Below, in pieces: positions 51,814-59,951 of a stretch of 64,000 nt of DNA. Under the pieces are notes generated by a model, which had not been told where the DNA came from, did no database searches, and was given only the letters and a program-made list of their open reading frames with translations. The stretch's first letter is position 1; the number at the start of each line of letters is the position of its first letter. Source of the DNA: Dethiosulfovibrio russensis. Lineage in GTDB: Bacteria > Synergistota > Synergistia > Synergistales > Dethiosulfovibrionaceae. A program made the position numbers and the translations under genes. The stretch is from NCBI RefSeq assembly GCF_021568855.1, contig NZ_JAKGUG010000002.1, positions 124,001-188,000 of the forward strand, written 5' to 3'.

Positions 51814-52719
51814 CTAAAAATCAGAGACCCTGAGCATGGAGCTATCTCCGGGGTGACCGACGAATTCCTCCACCTTCCGTGCCACGGCCAACACCTTTTT
51901 CAAATCGAAGCCGGTGCGAATATTCATGGTCTCCAGCATATTGACCACGTCCTCGGTTGCCACGTTTCCGGAGGCTCCCGGGGCAAAGGGACAGCCTCCC
52001 AGACCGGCGAAAGATGCGTCGAAATGGGACACCCCCGCGGTCATTGCGGCGTAGATGTTGGCCAATGCCATACCCCTGGTGTTGTGAGGATGCAGCGTCC
52101 AGGTAACGTCGGGATAACGGCGGATCAGGTCGGTCATGTATTCGTAGACCTGCCTGGGATGGGCCATGCCGGTGGTATCGGACATGGATATCTCCCTTAT
52201 CCCCAGGTCCAGATAGGCGTCCACTATGGGGTATATCTCCTCCAGAGATATAATCCCTTCGTCGGTGTATCCGAAGGCGGTGGATATGGCTCCGCTGAGC
52301 TCCACCCCCTTGTCGGAACAGAAGGCGGCACACTTTCCGAAACCGGCTATGACTTCTTCCGGCGTGGCGTTGCTATTTTGCCTCGAGTGGGTTCGACTGG
52401 CCGAGACGCTCACCTTGACCTTGGTAATCCCGACCTCGCAGGCCCTTTCGACTCCCTTGAAGTTGAGGGCCAGACCTCTGTACTCGACTCCGTCGATCTT
52501 CTTAAGCCTCTTGACGACTTCGTCGGTATCGGCCATGGAGGGAACCGCCTTGGGATGGACGAAGGACCCCACCTCGACGCTCTTGGCCCCGGCGTCGATT
52601 ATTCCCTCTATCAGGGCCAGCTTGTTCTCGACGGACAGAAGGGTGCTCTCGTTCTGAAGTCCGTCCCTGGGGCCCACCTCGCAGATAACGACCTCTCGGG
52701 GAAGAGATGGAGAGGACAT
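51814..52719 (-). CDS. HMG-CoA lyase-like enzyme (DRE-TIM superfamily)
   Basis: 301 aa. N-terminal EVGPRDGLQNES (metal and substrate residues), SVSASRTHSRQNSNATPEEV, SDTTGMAHPRQVYEYM, HPHNTRGMALANI with the metal histidines, and GLGGCPFAPGASGNVATEDVV with the catalytic loop cysteine. These are hallmarks of 3-hydroxy-3-methylglutaryl-CoA lyase relatives, which cleave branched 3-hydroxyacyl-CoAs to acetyl-CoA or pyruvate plus a keto product. Start at 52719, preceded by AGAGGGAT. In this operon it may perform the last cleavage step; the true substrate is unknown. Confidence 0.87.
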   Translation of the reverse strand: MSSPSLPREVVICEVGPRDGLQNESTLLSVENKLALIEGIIDAGAKSVEVGSFVHPKAVPSMADTDEVVKRLKKIDGVEYRGLALNFKGVERACEVGITKVKVSVSASRTHSRQNSNATPEEVIAGFGKCAAFCSDKGVELSGAISTAFGYTDEGIISLEEIYPIVDAYLDLGIREISMSDTTGMAHPRQVYEYMTDLIRRYPDVTWTLHPHNTRGMALANIYAAMTAGVSHFDASFAGLGGCPFAPGASGNVATEDVVNMLETMNIRTGFDLKKVLAVARKVEEFVGHPGDSSMLRVSDF

Positions 52720-52721
52720 GT

Positions 52722-53612
52722 TTATCCCTCTTTTCTGGTCAGATGCTCCAACATGGTCTTGGTCATGATCTCCACGTCGGGATCTTTCCCTCCGGTCCAG
52801 CGACGGAAGGCCTCGGCACCCTGCCAGATGGTCATCCAGTATCCCATGAGGGTCCTGGCTCCTCTGGCCTCGGCCTCCCGGAGCATCTTGGTGTCGTGAG
52901 GCACGTAGACGAGATCGCACACCATGTGACGGCTTTCCAGATAGGAGGTGTCAAAGACCGTGGCGTCGGTGTTGGGTGCCATCCCGACGGACGTTCCGTT
53001 TATGATGAGCTCGTTTTCCTTGAGAAGGTTCGGTATGTCGCCCGCCTCGGTGGACTGCACCTTACAGACCCCGACCCGATAGGAGTTCAGGTCGCTGGCC
53101 AGCTTCTGAATTTTCTCGTATCCCGACGCTCTTCCCCAAAGGGTTATGGAGCTGATCCCGGCAGCGCAAAGGGCGAAGGCAACTCCTCTAGCGGCTCCTC
53201 CGGCTCCGAAGAGAAGGCAGTGTTTGCCGGTGGGATCGTATCTTCCCTGTTCCTTCAGCCCGTGGACGAATCCGACTCCGTCGGTGTTGGATCCACATAG
53301 CTTGCCGTCCTTCCAATAGACGGTGTTGACGGCGTTACAGAGAGAGGCGATCTCGTCCAGCTCGTCAAGGTATTTTATTATCTCCTGCTTGAGAGGCATG
53401 GTGACGTTGAGCCCCTTGAAACGCATGGCTCCCAGCGCCGGAACAACCTTTGGAAGTTCCTCCGCGGTCACCTCGTAGGGGGTGTACACTGCGTTCATTC
53501 CCAGGGATTTGAAGTTGGAATTGTGCATGGCCGGAGAAAGCGATTTTCTTACCGGGCTACCCAGAAGGCCGAAGAACTCCGTGTCGGCCCAGAAAGTCTT
53601 TTCTTTAAGCAT
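52722..53612 (-). CDS. aroE: Shikimate/quinate dehydrogenase (AroE family)
   Basis: 296 aa. AroE motifs: GLLGSPVRKSLSPAMHN, NVTMPLKQEIIKYLDEL with catalytic lysine, NTVYWKDGKLCGSNTDGVGF with the catalytic Asp, and NADP-binding GAGGAARGVAFAL. It lies between TctA and an HMGL-like gene in an uptake/catabolic operon together with aroD, which argues for a catabolic role (oxidising shikimate or quinate) rather than aromatic amino acid synthesis. It is slightly longer than biosynthetic AroE. Confidence 0.9.
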   Translation of the reverse strand: MLKEKTFWADTEFFGLLGSPVRKSLSPAMHNSNFKSLGMNAVYTPYEVTAEELPKVVPALGAMRFKGLNVTMPLKQEIIKYLDELDEIASLCNAVNTVYWKDGKLCGSNTDGVGFVHGLKEQGRYDPTGKHCLLFGAGGAARGVAFALCAAGISSITLWGRASGYEKIQKLASDLNSYRVGVCKVQSTEAGDIPNLLKENELIINGTSVGMAPNTDATVFDTSYLESRHMVCDLVYVPHDTKMLREAEARGARTLMGYWMTIWQGAEAFRRWTGGKDPDVEIMTKTMLEHLTRKEG

Positions 53613-53650
53613 GATAGCAACACCCTTCTTTAGTTATATTTTATACAAAA

Positions 53651-55174
53651 TCAATCTAACAACGACACCTCTTGAGCCGACATCGTTTTCTTACAACGCC
53701 AATTTCTCCACCAGGAAGTCTGAGATATCACCAGGTAAACGATACAAAGGGTGAGAAATAGAGAGAGAGGATTCCTGACGAAATCCATGAAAAAAGGAAG
53801 GAGTTCTTCTCCCACGGATTGCATCGCCCTTCTGTAATTCGAGTCCAGCAAAGGGCCTAGAATTATCCCCAGCACCATAGGCGCCGTACTGTAATCGTAG
53901 GCTCTCATGAAATATCCCAAAACACCGAACCCTATCATCCAAAAAACGTCAACCAGACTGTTCTGTATGGAATAAGTCCCTATTATCGATAGGATAACCA
54001 CCACCGGCAGAATTATCCTTTTGGGTACCTCTATGATTTTGCTGAACATCTTGACGCTCATAAGCCCTATTACGAGTAGAGCTATGTTTCCCATCAAGAG
54101 CAACGATATTATCGTCCAAAATATGTCCGGATTTTCTATCATGAGCATCGGTCCAGGCTTCAAACCGTGAATGAAAAGAGCTCCTATTATGATGGCAGTG
54201 ACGGCATCACCGGGTATTCCCAAGGTCAACATAGGAATGAACGCCCCGCCGATAGCCCCCTTGTTCGCCGATTCAGGGGCGATTACTCCTTCTATAGCTC
54301 CTTCTCCAAAAGGACATTCAGGATTTTTAACCGATCGCTTGGCCTGATCGTAGGCAAGCAACGCTGCCACGTCCCCGCCTGTTCCCGGAAGAGCCCCTAT
54401 CCAGACCCCTAACAGACCGGATCTTAGAGCAAGAGGAAGGTGTTTAAAGAAAGTCTTGAGATCAGGGACAATTTTATCGAGCCTCTGCTTTACCGCTGTC
54501 TTATGAGGGTCTCTCAGCTGAAACAAGACCTCCGAAACTCCGAAAAGACCTATCATGGCCGTGACGAAATTGATACCTGCCATCAGGTAGACGTTGCCAA
54601 ACGTATATCTCAGTTCGCCGGTAGAGGGATCCATCCCTACCATACTGAGAAGAACCCCAACTGCCCCGGCCAGAACCCCTTTGACCGGATCACCGCTGCC
54701 GATGCTTCCGATAAGAAGAAGCCCCATGAGAGCCAACAGGAAGTAGTCTCTGGGAGCCACTTTCAAGGCGAAGCTTGCTACCAAGGGGGCTGCCACCGCA
54801 AGAATGGCGATACCCAAAAGGCCTCCGAATATAGACACCGTGGTCACCAATCCGATAGTTCGGCCCGCCTCGCCCTTCTTGGCCAGAGGGTGTCCGTCGA
54901 AGCCTGCCGCTATCGCCGCTGGTGCCCCGGGAATATTTAGGAGAATAGACGTAATGGCTCCTCCGTAGACACCGCCGACGAAAACTCCGCATATCAACGC
55001 CAATGCGCTGTTAAGCTGCCAGGGGAAGGTAAAGGAAATCAGAAGGGCGCTGGCCATTGTGACGGACAGACCAGGGACAGCCCCGACCCACACTCCCGCC
55101 ATTACGCCTATCCAGACCAGGGCTATCATCTGCGGATTCAGAAAAGGCGCTATAAAACCGTGCAGTTGTTCCAT
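53651..55174 (-). CDS. tctA: Tripartite tricarboxylate transporter large permease TctA
   Basis: 507 aa, about twelve helices. TctA landmarks: GVWVGAVPGLSVTMASALL, GGVYGGAITSILLNIPGAPAAIAAGFDGHPLAKKGEA, and GVIAPESANKGAIGGAFIPMLTLGIPGDAVTAIIIGAL. With TctB and TctC it forms a proton/Na+-coupled importer of carboxylates. AT-richer than the enzyme genes around it. Confidence 0.94.
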   Translation of the reverse strand: MEQLHGFIAPFLNPQMIALVWIGVMAGVWVGAVPGLSVTMASALLISFTFPWQLNSALALICGVFVGGVYGGAITSILLNIPGAPAAIAAGFDGHPLAKKGEAGRTIGLVTTVSIFGGLLGIAILAVAAPLVASFALKVAPRDYFLLALMGLLLIGSIGSGDPVKGVLAGAVGVLLSMVGMDPSTGELRYTFGNVYLMAGINFVTAMIGLFGVSEVLFQLRDPHKTAVKQRLDKIVPDLKTFFKHLPLALRSGLLGVWIGALPGTGGDVAALLAYDQAKRSVKNPECPFGEGAIEGVIAPESANKGAIGGAFIPMLTLGIPGDAVTAIIIGALFIHGLKPGPMLMIENPDIFWTIISLLLMGNIALLVIGLMSVKMFSKIIEVPKRIILPVVVILSIIGTYSIQNSLVDVFWMIGFGVLGYFMRAYDYSTAPMVLGIILGPLLDSNYRRAMQSVGEELLPFFMDFVRNPLSLFLTLCIVYLVISQTSWWRNWRCKKTMSAQEVSLLD

Positions 55175-55223
55175 TTATTTCTCTCCTTCTCTAAGTCAGT
55201 TAAACGACGACAGGTCGAGGCCG

Positions 55224-55688
55224 CTAAGGCAACATAACCTGAAAAACATACTTGAACACTCCTACCAGAACGACCACGGTCCCCAACGATATAGCGGAGC
55301 AAAGACCTATCTTTTTCCAATGGTGCAGATACAGTAGGGAAAGAAAAAGAAACAGAAATGATGCCAGTGGGAAATGCAATATCGGAAGAAAAAACGAATA
55401 AAGAGCCAACAACACAAGAACGAAAAGTACCTCCCGGGTGAACAGGAAGGAGAAGAGATTACCAGCATTCACACCCTTCCCCTGTTTTCTAGATCCCTTC
55501 CAAAGTTCGATGGCCCCCATCAGCATTATCACCGAGGAAGCTATCTTGGGAGCTACCGAAGGAGAAGAATACTTACCGCTGGTCATATCCAAGGCGAAAT
55601 AGAATCCGAGAGCCCCGAAAAGGATAAACAAAAAGGCGAAACCTATCTCTCCGGGTCTTCTTTCGTTTGAATTGGACTGTTCCTGCAT
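55224..55688 (-). CDS. tctB: Tripartite tricarboxylate transporter small permease TctB
   Basis: 154 aa, four helices (GFAFLFILFGALGFYFAL, EVLFVLVLLALYSFFLPIL and others) with the size and helix spacing of TctB. Located between tctC and tctA. Confidence 0.88.
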   Translation of the reverse strand: MQEQSNSNERRPGEIGFAFLFILFGALGFYFALDMTSGKYSSPSVAPKIASSVIMLMGAIELWKGSRKQGKGVNAGNLFSFLFTREVLFVLVLLALYSFFLPILHFPLASFLFLFLSLLYLHHWKKIGLCSAISLGTVVVLVGVFKYVFQVMLP

Positions 55689-55763
55689 GGAATTTAAAAA
55701 CTCCTTTCCGATGTAGCTGTCCCCTCGAAAAAAGGAGACAGCTACGCTACGTAATCGATTAAA

Positions 55764-56771
55764 TTATGGCTTCGGTATACCCAGTTCGGCGGGAGACACC
55801 TTTGTAACTCCGGCCTCCTCCAGAAGCCAGGTAACGTTAGACTGATTTTTTTTGAGGAATTTATCCGCTTCCTCGCCGGAAAGGGCAAGTTGGATCCCGT
55901 TAAGCCTTTTGATGAACTCTACGAATGCAGGATCTTTAACAGCCTTCATATAAGCCGCTTTCAACTCGTCCACTATGGGCTGAGGGGTTCCCTTTTTGAC
56001 GAAAGCGCCGTAGAAGTGACCTATCGGCAGATATTTGGAGAACTCGGGATAGATCTCGGTTATAGCAGGGACATCCGGTAACTGCTCTACCCTCTCATCG
56101 TTTATGACCGCAAGAGCACGAAGCTTTCCGGTCTTTATAAGATCCACCGTGCCCGCTCCCATCATGCTGATAGGCATGGCCTCGACGTGACCGCCGAGCA
56201 ACGCCGCCATTCCGGAACCGTCGCCGTCGAATCCGACCAGGTTGAACTCGACGTCCTTCATAGCTCTAAGCATGGAGGCTATGACGAATGGAATCCCGCC
56301 GGTACCGGTGGAAGCCATCTTTATCTTTCCCTCGTTTTCTTTGGCCGCTTCGATAAGATCCTGAAGGGTCTGATACGGAGTATTGGGGTTGACGCATATG
56401 ACATCCACACCGAAGACCATAAGACAGAGGGTATCGAAGTCGTTGTAATCGTATTTGCCCAATCCCAATACCTTGTAAAGCGCCGGACCTTCCGCATTGT
56501 AGAGAATAGAATAGCCATCCGCCGGCATATTGGCCACCAGGGTCGTAGCCAGAGCTCCGGCCGCCCCCGGTTTGTTCTGAAGTATGATCTTTCCACCTAT
56601 GATCTTCTCCACTAGAGGCGTCAGAGCTCTGGAAGCGTTGTCCGTACCTCCACCGGCACCCCAAGAGATATATCCGTTGATGTTCTTATCCGGGTAATCG
56701 GCAAAAGCTGGTGCAACCAAGAACACCCCAAGGCTGCAAAAAACCGTCATAAGCGCAAGCAAACGTCTCAT
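55764..56771 (-). CDS. tctC: Tripartite tricarboxylate transporter substrate-binding protein TctC
   Basis: 335 aa. The start at 56771 (MRRLLALMTVFCSLGVFLVA) gives a clean signal peptide ending APAFA and has GGAGG 8 nt upstream; the open frame extends 9 codons further. Mature part: YPDKNINGYISWGAGGGTDNASRAL, ILQNKPGAAGALATTLVANMPADGY. Bug fold, binds a carboxylate in the periplasm. About 75 bp after the aldehyde dehydrogenase gene. Confidence 0.92.
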   Translation of the reverse strand: MRRLLALMTVFCSLGVFLVAPAFADYPDKNINGYISWGAGGGTDNASRALTPLVEKIIGGKIILQNKPGAAGALATTLVANMPADGYSILYNAEGPALYKVLGLGKYDYNDFDTLCLMVFGVDVICVNPNTPYQTLQDLIEAAKENEGKIKMASTGTGGIPFVIASMLRAMKDVEFNLVGFDGDGSGMAALLGGHVEAMPISMMGAGTVDLIKTGKLRALAVINDERVEQLPDVPAITEIYPEFSKYLPIGHFYGAFVKKGTPQPIVDELKAAYMKAVKDPAFVEFIKRLNGIQLALSGEEADKFLKKNQSNVTWLLEEAGVTKVSPAELGIPKP

Positions 56772-56870
56772 GATTAATGTCCTCCGATTCATTTTCATAT
56801 TCTCTTACTGAAAAGGATACGCATAATGCTATCAACAGGAAAAAGTTACGTCTTACCTCACTTTGCCGTT

Positions 56871-58292
56871 TTACTGCGGTTTCTTTTTCGAGGGATCGAA
56901 GAACTCCCCGAAGAGTATCGCTTCGTCGGGCTGGTCCTTCATTATGGGACGGGCCACCCAGGTACTCTGCATATAGTGCTTCAGTGAGATGTTTTCCGAC
57001 ACCATGTTGCCGCCCCATACGCCGCATCCCATACTGGAGGTCATGGGCATGCCGTTCTCGGCACTGCCGGCGTTGGCCTTGGACTGAGGCTGACGGACCA
57101 TTATACGGGTGACGGGAGCCCTCAGGGCAAGACGGTCGATATGGTCGTCGTCGTGGCTGTAGATCCCGCAGGAGTGGCCTCTGCCTCCGACCTTGTAGAT
57201 CTCGTCCATCATCTTCAGGGCGTTCTCGAACTCGCCTTCGTAACGATGCAGTGTCAGCAGGGTGGTAAGCTTCTCTCCGGAGAACTTATGCTCCTTGCCG
57301 ATTCCGTCGCCGACGACCATTATGAACTTGCGGTCCTCCGGGATCTCGAAACCGGCGGCCTTGGCCAGCTTCTGAGGAGCCACGGCGACGGTCGCTACTA
57401 TGCGGTGGCCTTCCTCGTCCCACATGGCCTTCTTCAGCATCTCCCTCTGCTCGTCGGTGGCCAGATAGCCCCCTTCTTTCTTCAGGGCCTCTACCATGGC
57501 GTCGTATATCCCGCCGTAGATAACCAGGTTCCCGTCGGCGGAACATCCGGAGCCGAAATCGGAGGTCTTGCTGATCCTGGTGTTCCTGGCGGCTATCTCG
57601 ACGTCGGTTGTCTCGTCGAAGATCATGGTGGCGTTTCCGGCGCCGGAACAGTAGGCTGGCTTGCCCGAGCTGTGGGCAGCCTTGGTCATGGCGGGGCCTC
57701 CCGTAGCCATTATAAGATCCCCCATGGTCATGATCTTGTTCACCATGGCCATGTTGGGAGACTCGACACACTGGAGGAAGTCCTCCGGCTCGCCTATGGC
57801 CTTGAGGGCCTCTCTCATCAGACGGACGACCTCGAAGGTGGTTTTCTTGGTTCTGGGATGGGGCGAGAATATGACCACATCTCTGGCCTTGAGAGCGTAG
57901 ATTGCGGTAACGATAGGGGTGAGCTCCGGATTCGTCATGGGGATGAGGGACACTATCAATCCCGCCGGTTTAGCGTAGCGGGCCAGTCCCTTCTCGGGGT
58001 TGAACTCCACCATTCCAACGCTCTTCTGTCTCAGAGCGTCCCTTAGAACTCCTAGGATCTTGTGTCTCTTGCCGTAACGTCCGTTCCAGTCTCCCGCTCC
58101 GCTCTCCTCGACTCCCATCTTGCCGAGTCTGTCGAAGTTCTCCGGATTTCCCGCTGCCCAGGCGACGGCGCGGCACATGCGGTCGACCCTCTCCTGATCG
58201 TAGTTCTCTATAATTCCCTGAACCCGGCGGGCCTTCTCTACAAGTTTCTCCAGCACCTCGAGCTGTTCCGGAGTTATCTCTTTACTAGCCAT
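56871..58292 (-). CDS. Acylating-type aldehyde dehydrogenase
   Basis: 473 aa. Similar in plan to EutE/AdhE-N/SauS CoA-acylating aldehyde dehydrogenases: LIPMTNPELTPIVTAIYALKARD, VIFSPHPRTKKTTFEVVRLM, ATGGPAMTKAAHSSGKPAY, and the candidate catalytic cysteine in SDFGSGCSADGNLVIY (about residue 250). It would convert an aldehyde to its acyl-CoA with NAD+. Placed after a TPP enzyme that could supply the aldehyde by decarboxylation, and in an operon with an HMG-CoA-lyase-like enzyme that uses acyl-CoA. The exact substrate is not evident; succinate semialdehyde and sulfoacetaldehyde relatives exist in this family. Confidence 0.87.
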   Translation of the reverse strand: MASKEITPEQLEVLEKLVEKARRVQGIIENYDQERVDRMCRAVAWAAGNPENFDRLGKMGVEESGAGDWNGRYGKRHKILGVLRDALRQKSVGMVEFNPEKGLARYAKPAGLIVSLIPMTNPELTPIVTAIYALKARDVVIFSPHPRTKKTTFEVVRLMREALKAIGEPEDFLQCVESPNMAMVNKIMTMGDLIMATGGPAMTKAAHSSGKPAYCSGAGNATMIFDETTDVEIAARNTRISKTSDFGSGCSADGNLVIYGGIYDAMVEALKKEGGYLATDEQREMLKKAMWDEEGHRIVATVAVAPQKLAKAAGFEIPEDRKFIMVVGDGIGKEHKFSGEKLTTLLTLHRYEGEFENALKMMDEIYKVGGRGHSCGIYSHDDDHIDRLALRAPVTRIMVRQPQSKANAGSAENGMPMTSSMGCGVWGGNMVSENISLKHYMQSTWVARPIMKDQPDEAILFGEFFDPSKKKPQ

Positions 58293-58326
58293 AACAAATC
58301 TCTCCTTGCAACAGTAAATTTTTAAT

Positions 58327-59154
58327 CTATAAAATTCCGTTTTCGACCATGTAGTCCTTGGCAGTAGACAGACAGCGCTTGGCGTGTTCCATCGATCCCC
58401 AGCTTCCCTCTCTCTTCAGATGGGGTAGCTCTATGGAGAGGACCACGTCGTCCGGAAGACGGCGGACTATGTCGGCTATGTCGATGGCACCTTCGCCCAC
58501 GTAGTAGCGTTCATCCCTTCCGGTGTGTATCAGGCTTTCCTTGTCGTCCCAGTCGGGGATCTCCGCCGGGCCGTCGCAGATATGGGCCATGTGGAATAGC
58601 TCCTTAGGGCAGTCGTCCAGCTCCGCCGGGTCCACCCTGGACCTGTACAGATGAAGGGTGTCTACCATGATCCCGGCGTTGTCCCTCTTGACCGTGTCTA
58701 GGACCTCTCTGGTCTCCTTAAGGGTGCGGATCGACGCCCAGGTGACGAACTCCAAATTCACCGTGATGCCGTATTGCTTGGCCAGATCGCACAGAGTGGC
58801 GAACTGATCCAGATAGAAGTCTTTTTTGTCGGTCCATATGCTGCTTATGACGTTCTTTACTCCCAGCTCCGCCGCGGCCTCGAAGGGGCCCTCGTAGTTT
58901 CGGACGTCAACTCCGTCGGCTATCTTGGCCAGCTCGATATCGTTTATGACCACCCCGGTCTCGTCCATAGCCCTGCGGGTCAGGTCGAACATCTCCCTGT
59001 TTCTGTAGATGTCGTAGTCGTTCTCGCCCTTGACCCCCATGGTTATGGACCTTATCCCGACGCAGTCGTAACCCAGGGTGTGGGCGTTGTAGATCATCTC
59101 GGGTGGAGCCCATCCGAGAACGGTAAGCTGAGCCAGAGAATACCTGTGTGCCAT
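58327..59154 (-). CDS. TIM-barrel sugar isomerase/epimerase or dehydroshikimate dehydratase-like protein
   Basis: 275 aa of the xylose-isomerase-like AP endonuclease 2 superfamily: NLEFVTWASIRTLKETREVL with a metal-binding glutamate, MVDTLHLYRSRVDPAELDD with Asp and His, AHICDGPAEIPDW, and LSIELPHLKREGSWGSMEHA with the last glutamate. The superfamily includes IolE, IolI, hydroxypyruvate isomerase and 3-dehydroshikimate dehydratase (AsbF, QsuB N-terminus). Between aroD and the ALDH gene, a dehydroshikimate dehydratase or a cyclitol dehydratase is the natural guess; I cannot choose. Confidence 0.8.
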   Translation of the reverse strand: MAHRYSLAQLTVLGWAPPEMIYNAHTLGYDCVGIRSITMGVKGENDYDIYRNREMFDLTRRAMDETGVVINDIELAKIADGVDVRNYEGPFEAAAELGVKNVISSIWTDKKDFYLDQFATLCDLAKQYGITVNLEFVTWASIRTLKETREVLDTVKRDNAGIMVDTLHLYRSRVDPAELDDCPKELFHMAHICDGPAEIPDWDDKESLIHTGRDERYYVGEGAIDIADIVRRLPDDVVLSIELPHLKREGSWGSMEHAKRCLSTAKDYMVENGIL

Positions 59155-59174
59155 CTTCTTTTTTGCCTCCTCGA

Positions 59175-59951
59175 CTAACGGTAAAGTAGATCGAAGGCCC
59201 CGCGCATCCGCTCCACCGGGATCTGTCCCGGGGCGGACTCGGCGCTTCCGACCGCGAATGTGAGGTCCGATCCGTAAAGCCCTCCGGCCAGACGGCTGAC
59301 CTGTCCCAGAGCTCCCATGGACATGGTTATCAGGGGAACGTCGGGGAAGTCCCTGCGAACAGCCAGGGTGGCCTCGAACACCTTCAGAACGTCCTCCTCC
59401 GATCTCGGCATCAGTGCCACCTTGGCGACGTCGGCGCCGAAACGGATCTGGGTAGCCAACTGAGAGTAGATGAAGGAGAGAGAGGGAGTCCGGTCGAAGT
59501 CGTGATAGGAGACTATAAGCCCTATTCCCGCCTTCTCCGCCAGGGCCTTGACCTCCGAGAGCTTCTCGTAGCCGTAGGAGAGTTCCTTGTCCACCAGCTC
59601 GACCAGCCCCTCCGAGATCGCCCCTCTGTATATGCCGTCCTTGGCCGACTCGGACACCTCCTTGATACCGCCCTCCCAGTGTCCGCGACAGGTGAGGATG
59701 ATGGGAAGATCTCCCACGGCGGAGCGGACCTTGCGAAGGAGGTCCATCGACGAGTCAAGATCCTCGACCACGTCCCAGGCGTCTATTCGCAGCTCTATGA
59801 TGTCCGGGTTTATGGAAGAGAGGTTCTCCACCTCCGCCATGACGTCCTCCCCGGTCGAGCCGACCAGGGGGACGCATACCAGGGGAACCTCTCCGCCCAA
59901 CAGGGCTTTTCGGACCTTCAAGGGCTTTCCGGGAAGAGGACGGACCATCAT
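59175..59951 (-). CDS. aroD: Type I 3-dehydroquinate dehydratase
   Basis: 258 aa. Type I AroD features: IELRIDAWDVVEDLDSSMDLL, LTCRGHWEGG, VSYHDFDRTPSL with the catalytic His, and VAKVALMPRSEEDVL with the Schiff-base Lys, then ITMSMGALGQVSRL. Start at ATG 59951, which overlaps the TPP-enzyme stop by 4 bp (ATGA). Interconverts 3-dehydroquinate and 3-dehydroshikimate. Together with AroE and a TIM-barrel gene in an inducible uptake operon it points to quinate/shikimate-type catabolism. Confidence 0.92.
   Translation of the reverse strand: MMVRPLPGKPLKVRKALLGGEVPLVCVPLVGSTGEDVMAEVENLSSINPDIIELRIDAWDVVEDLDSSMDLLRKVRSAVGDLPIILTCRGHWEGGIKEVSESAKDGIYRGAISEGLVELVDKELSYGYEKLSEVKALAEKAGIGLIVSYHDFDRTPSLSFIYSQLATQIRFGADVAKVALMPRSEEDVLKVFEATLAVRRDFPDVPLITMSMGALGQVSRLAGGLYGSDLTFAVGSAESAPGQIPVERMRGAFDLLYR

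Noticed and set aside
51814-52920. Longer start for the HMG-CoA-lyase-like gene (368 aa)
   Set aside because: The N-terminal extension is the antisense/shifted frame of aroE; MSSPSLPREVV at 52719 matches the family start.
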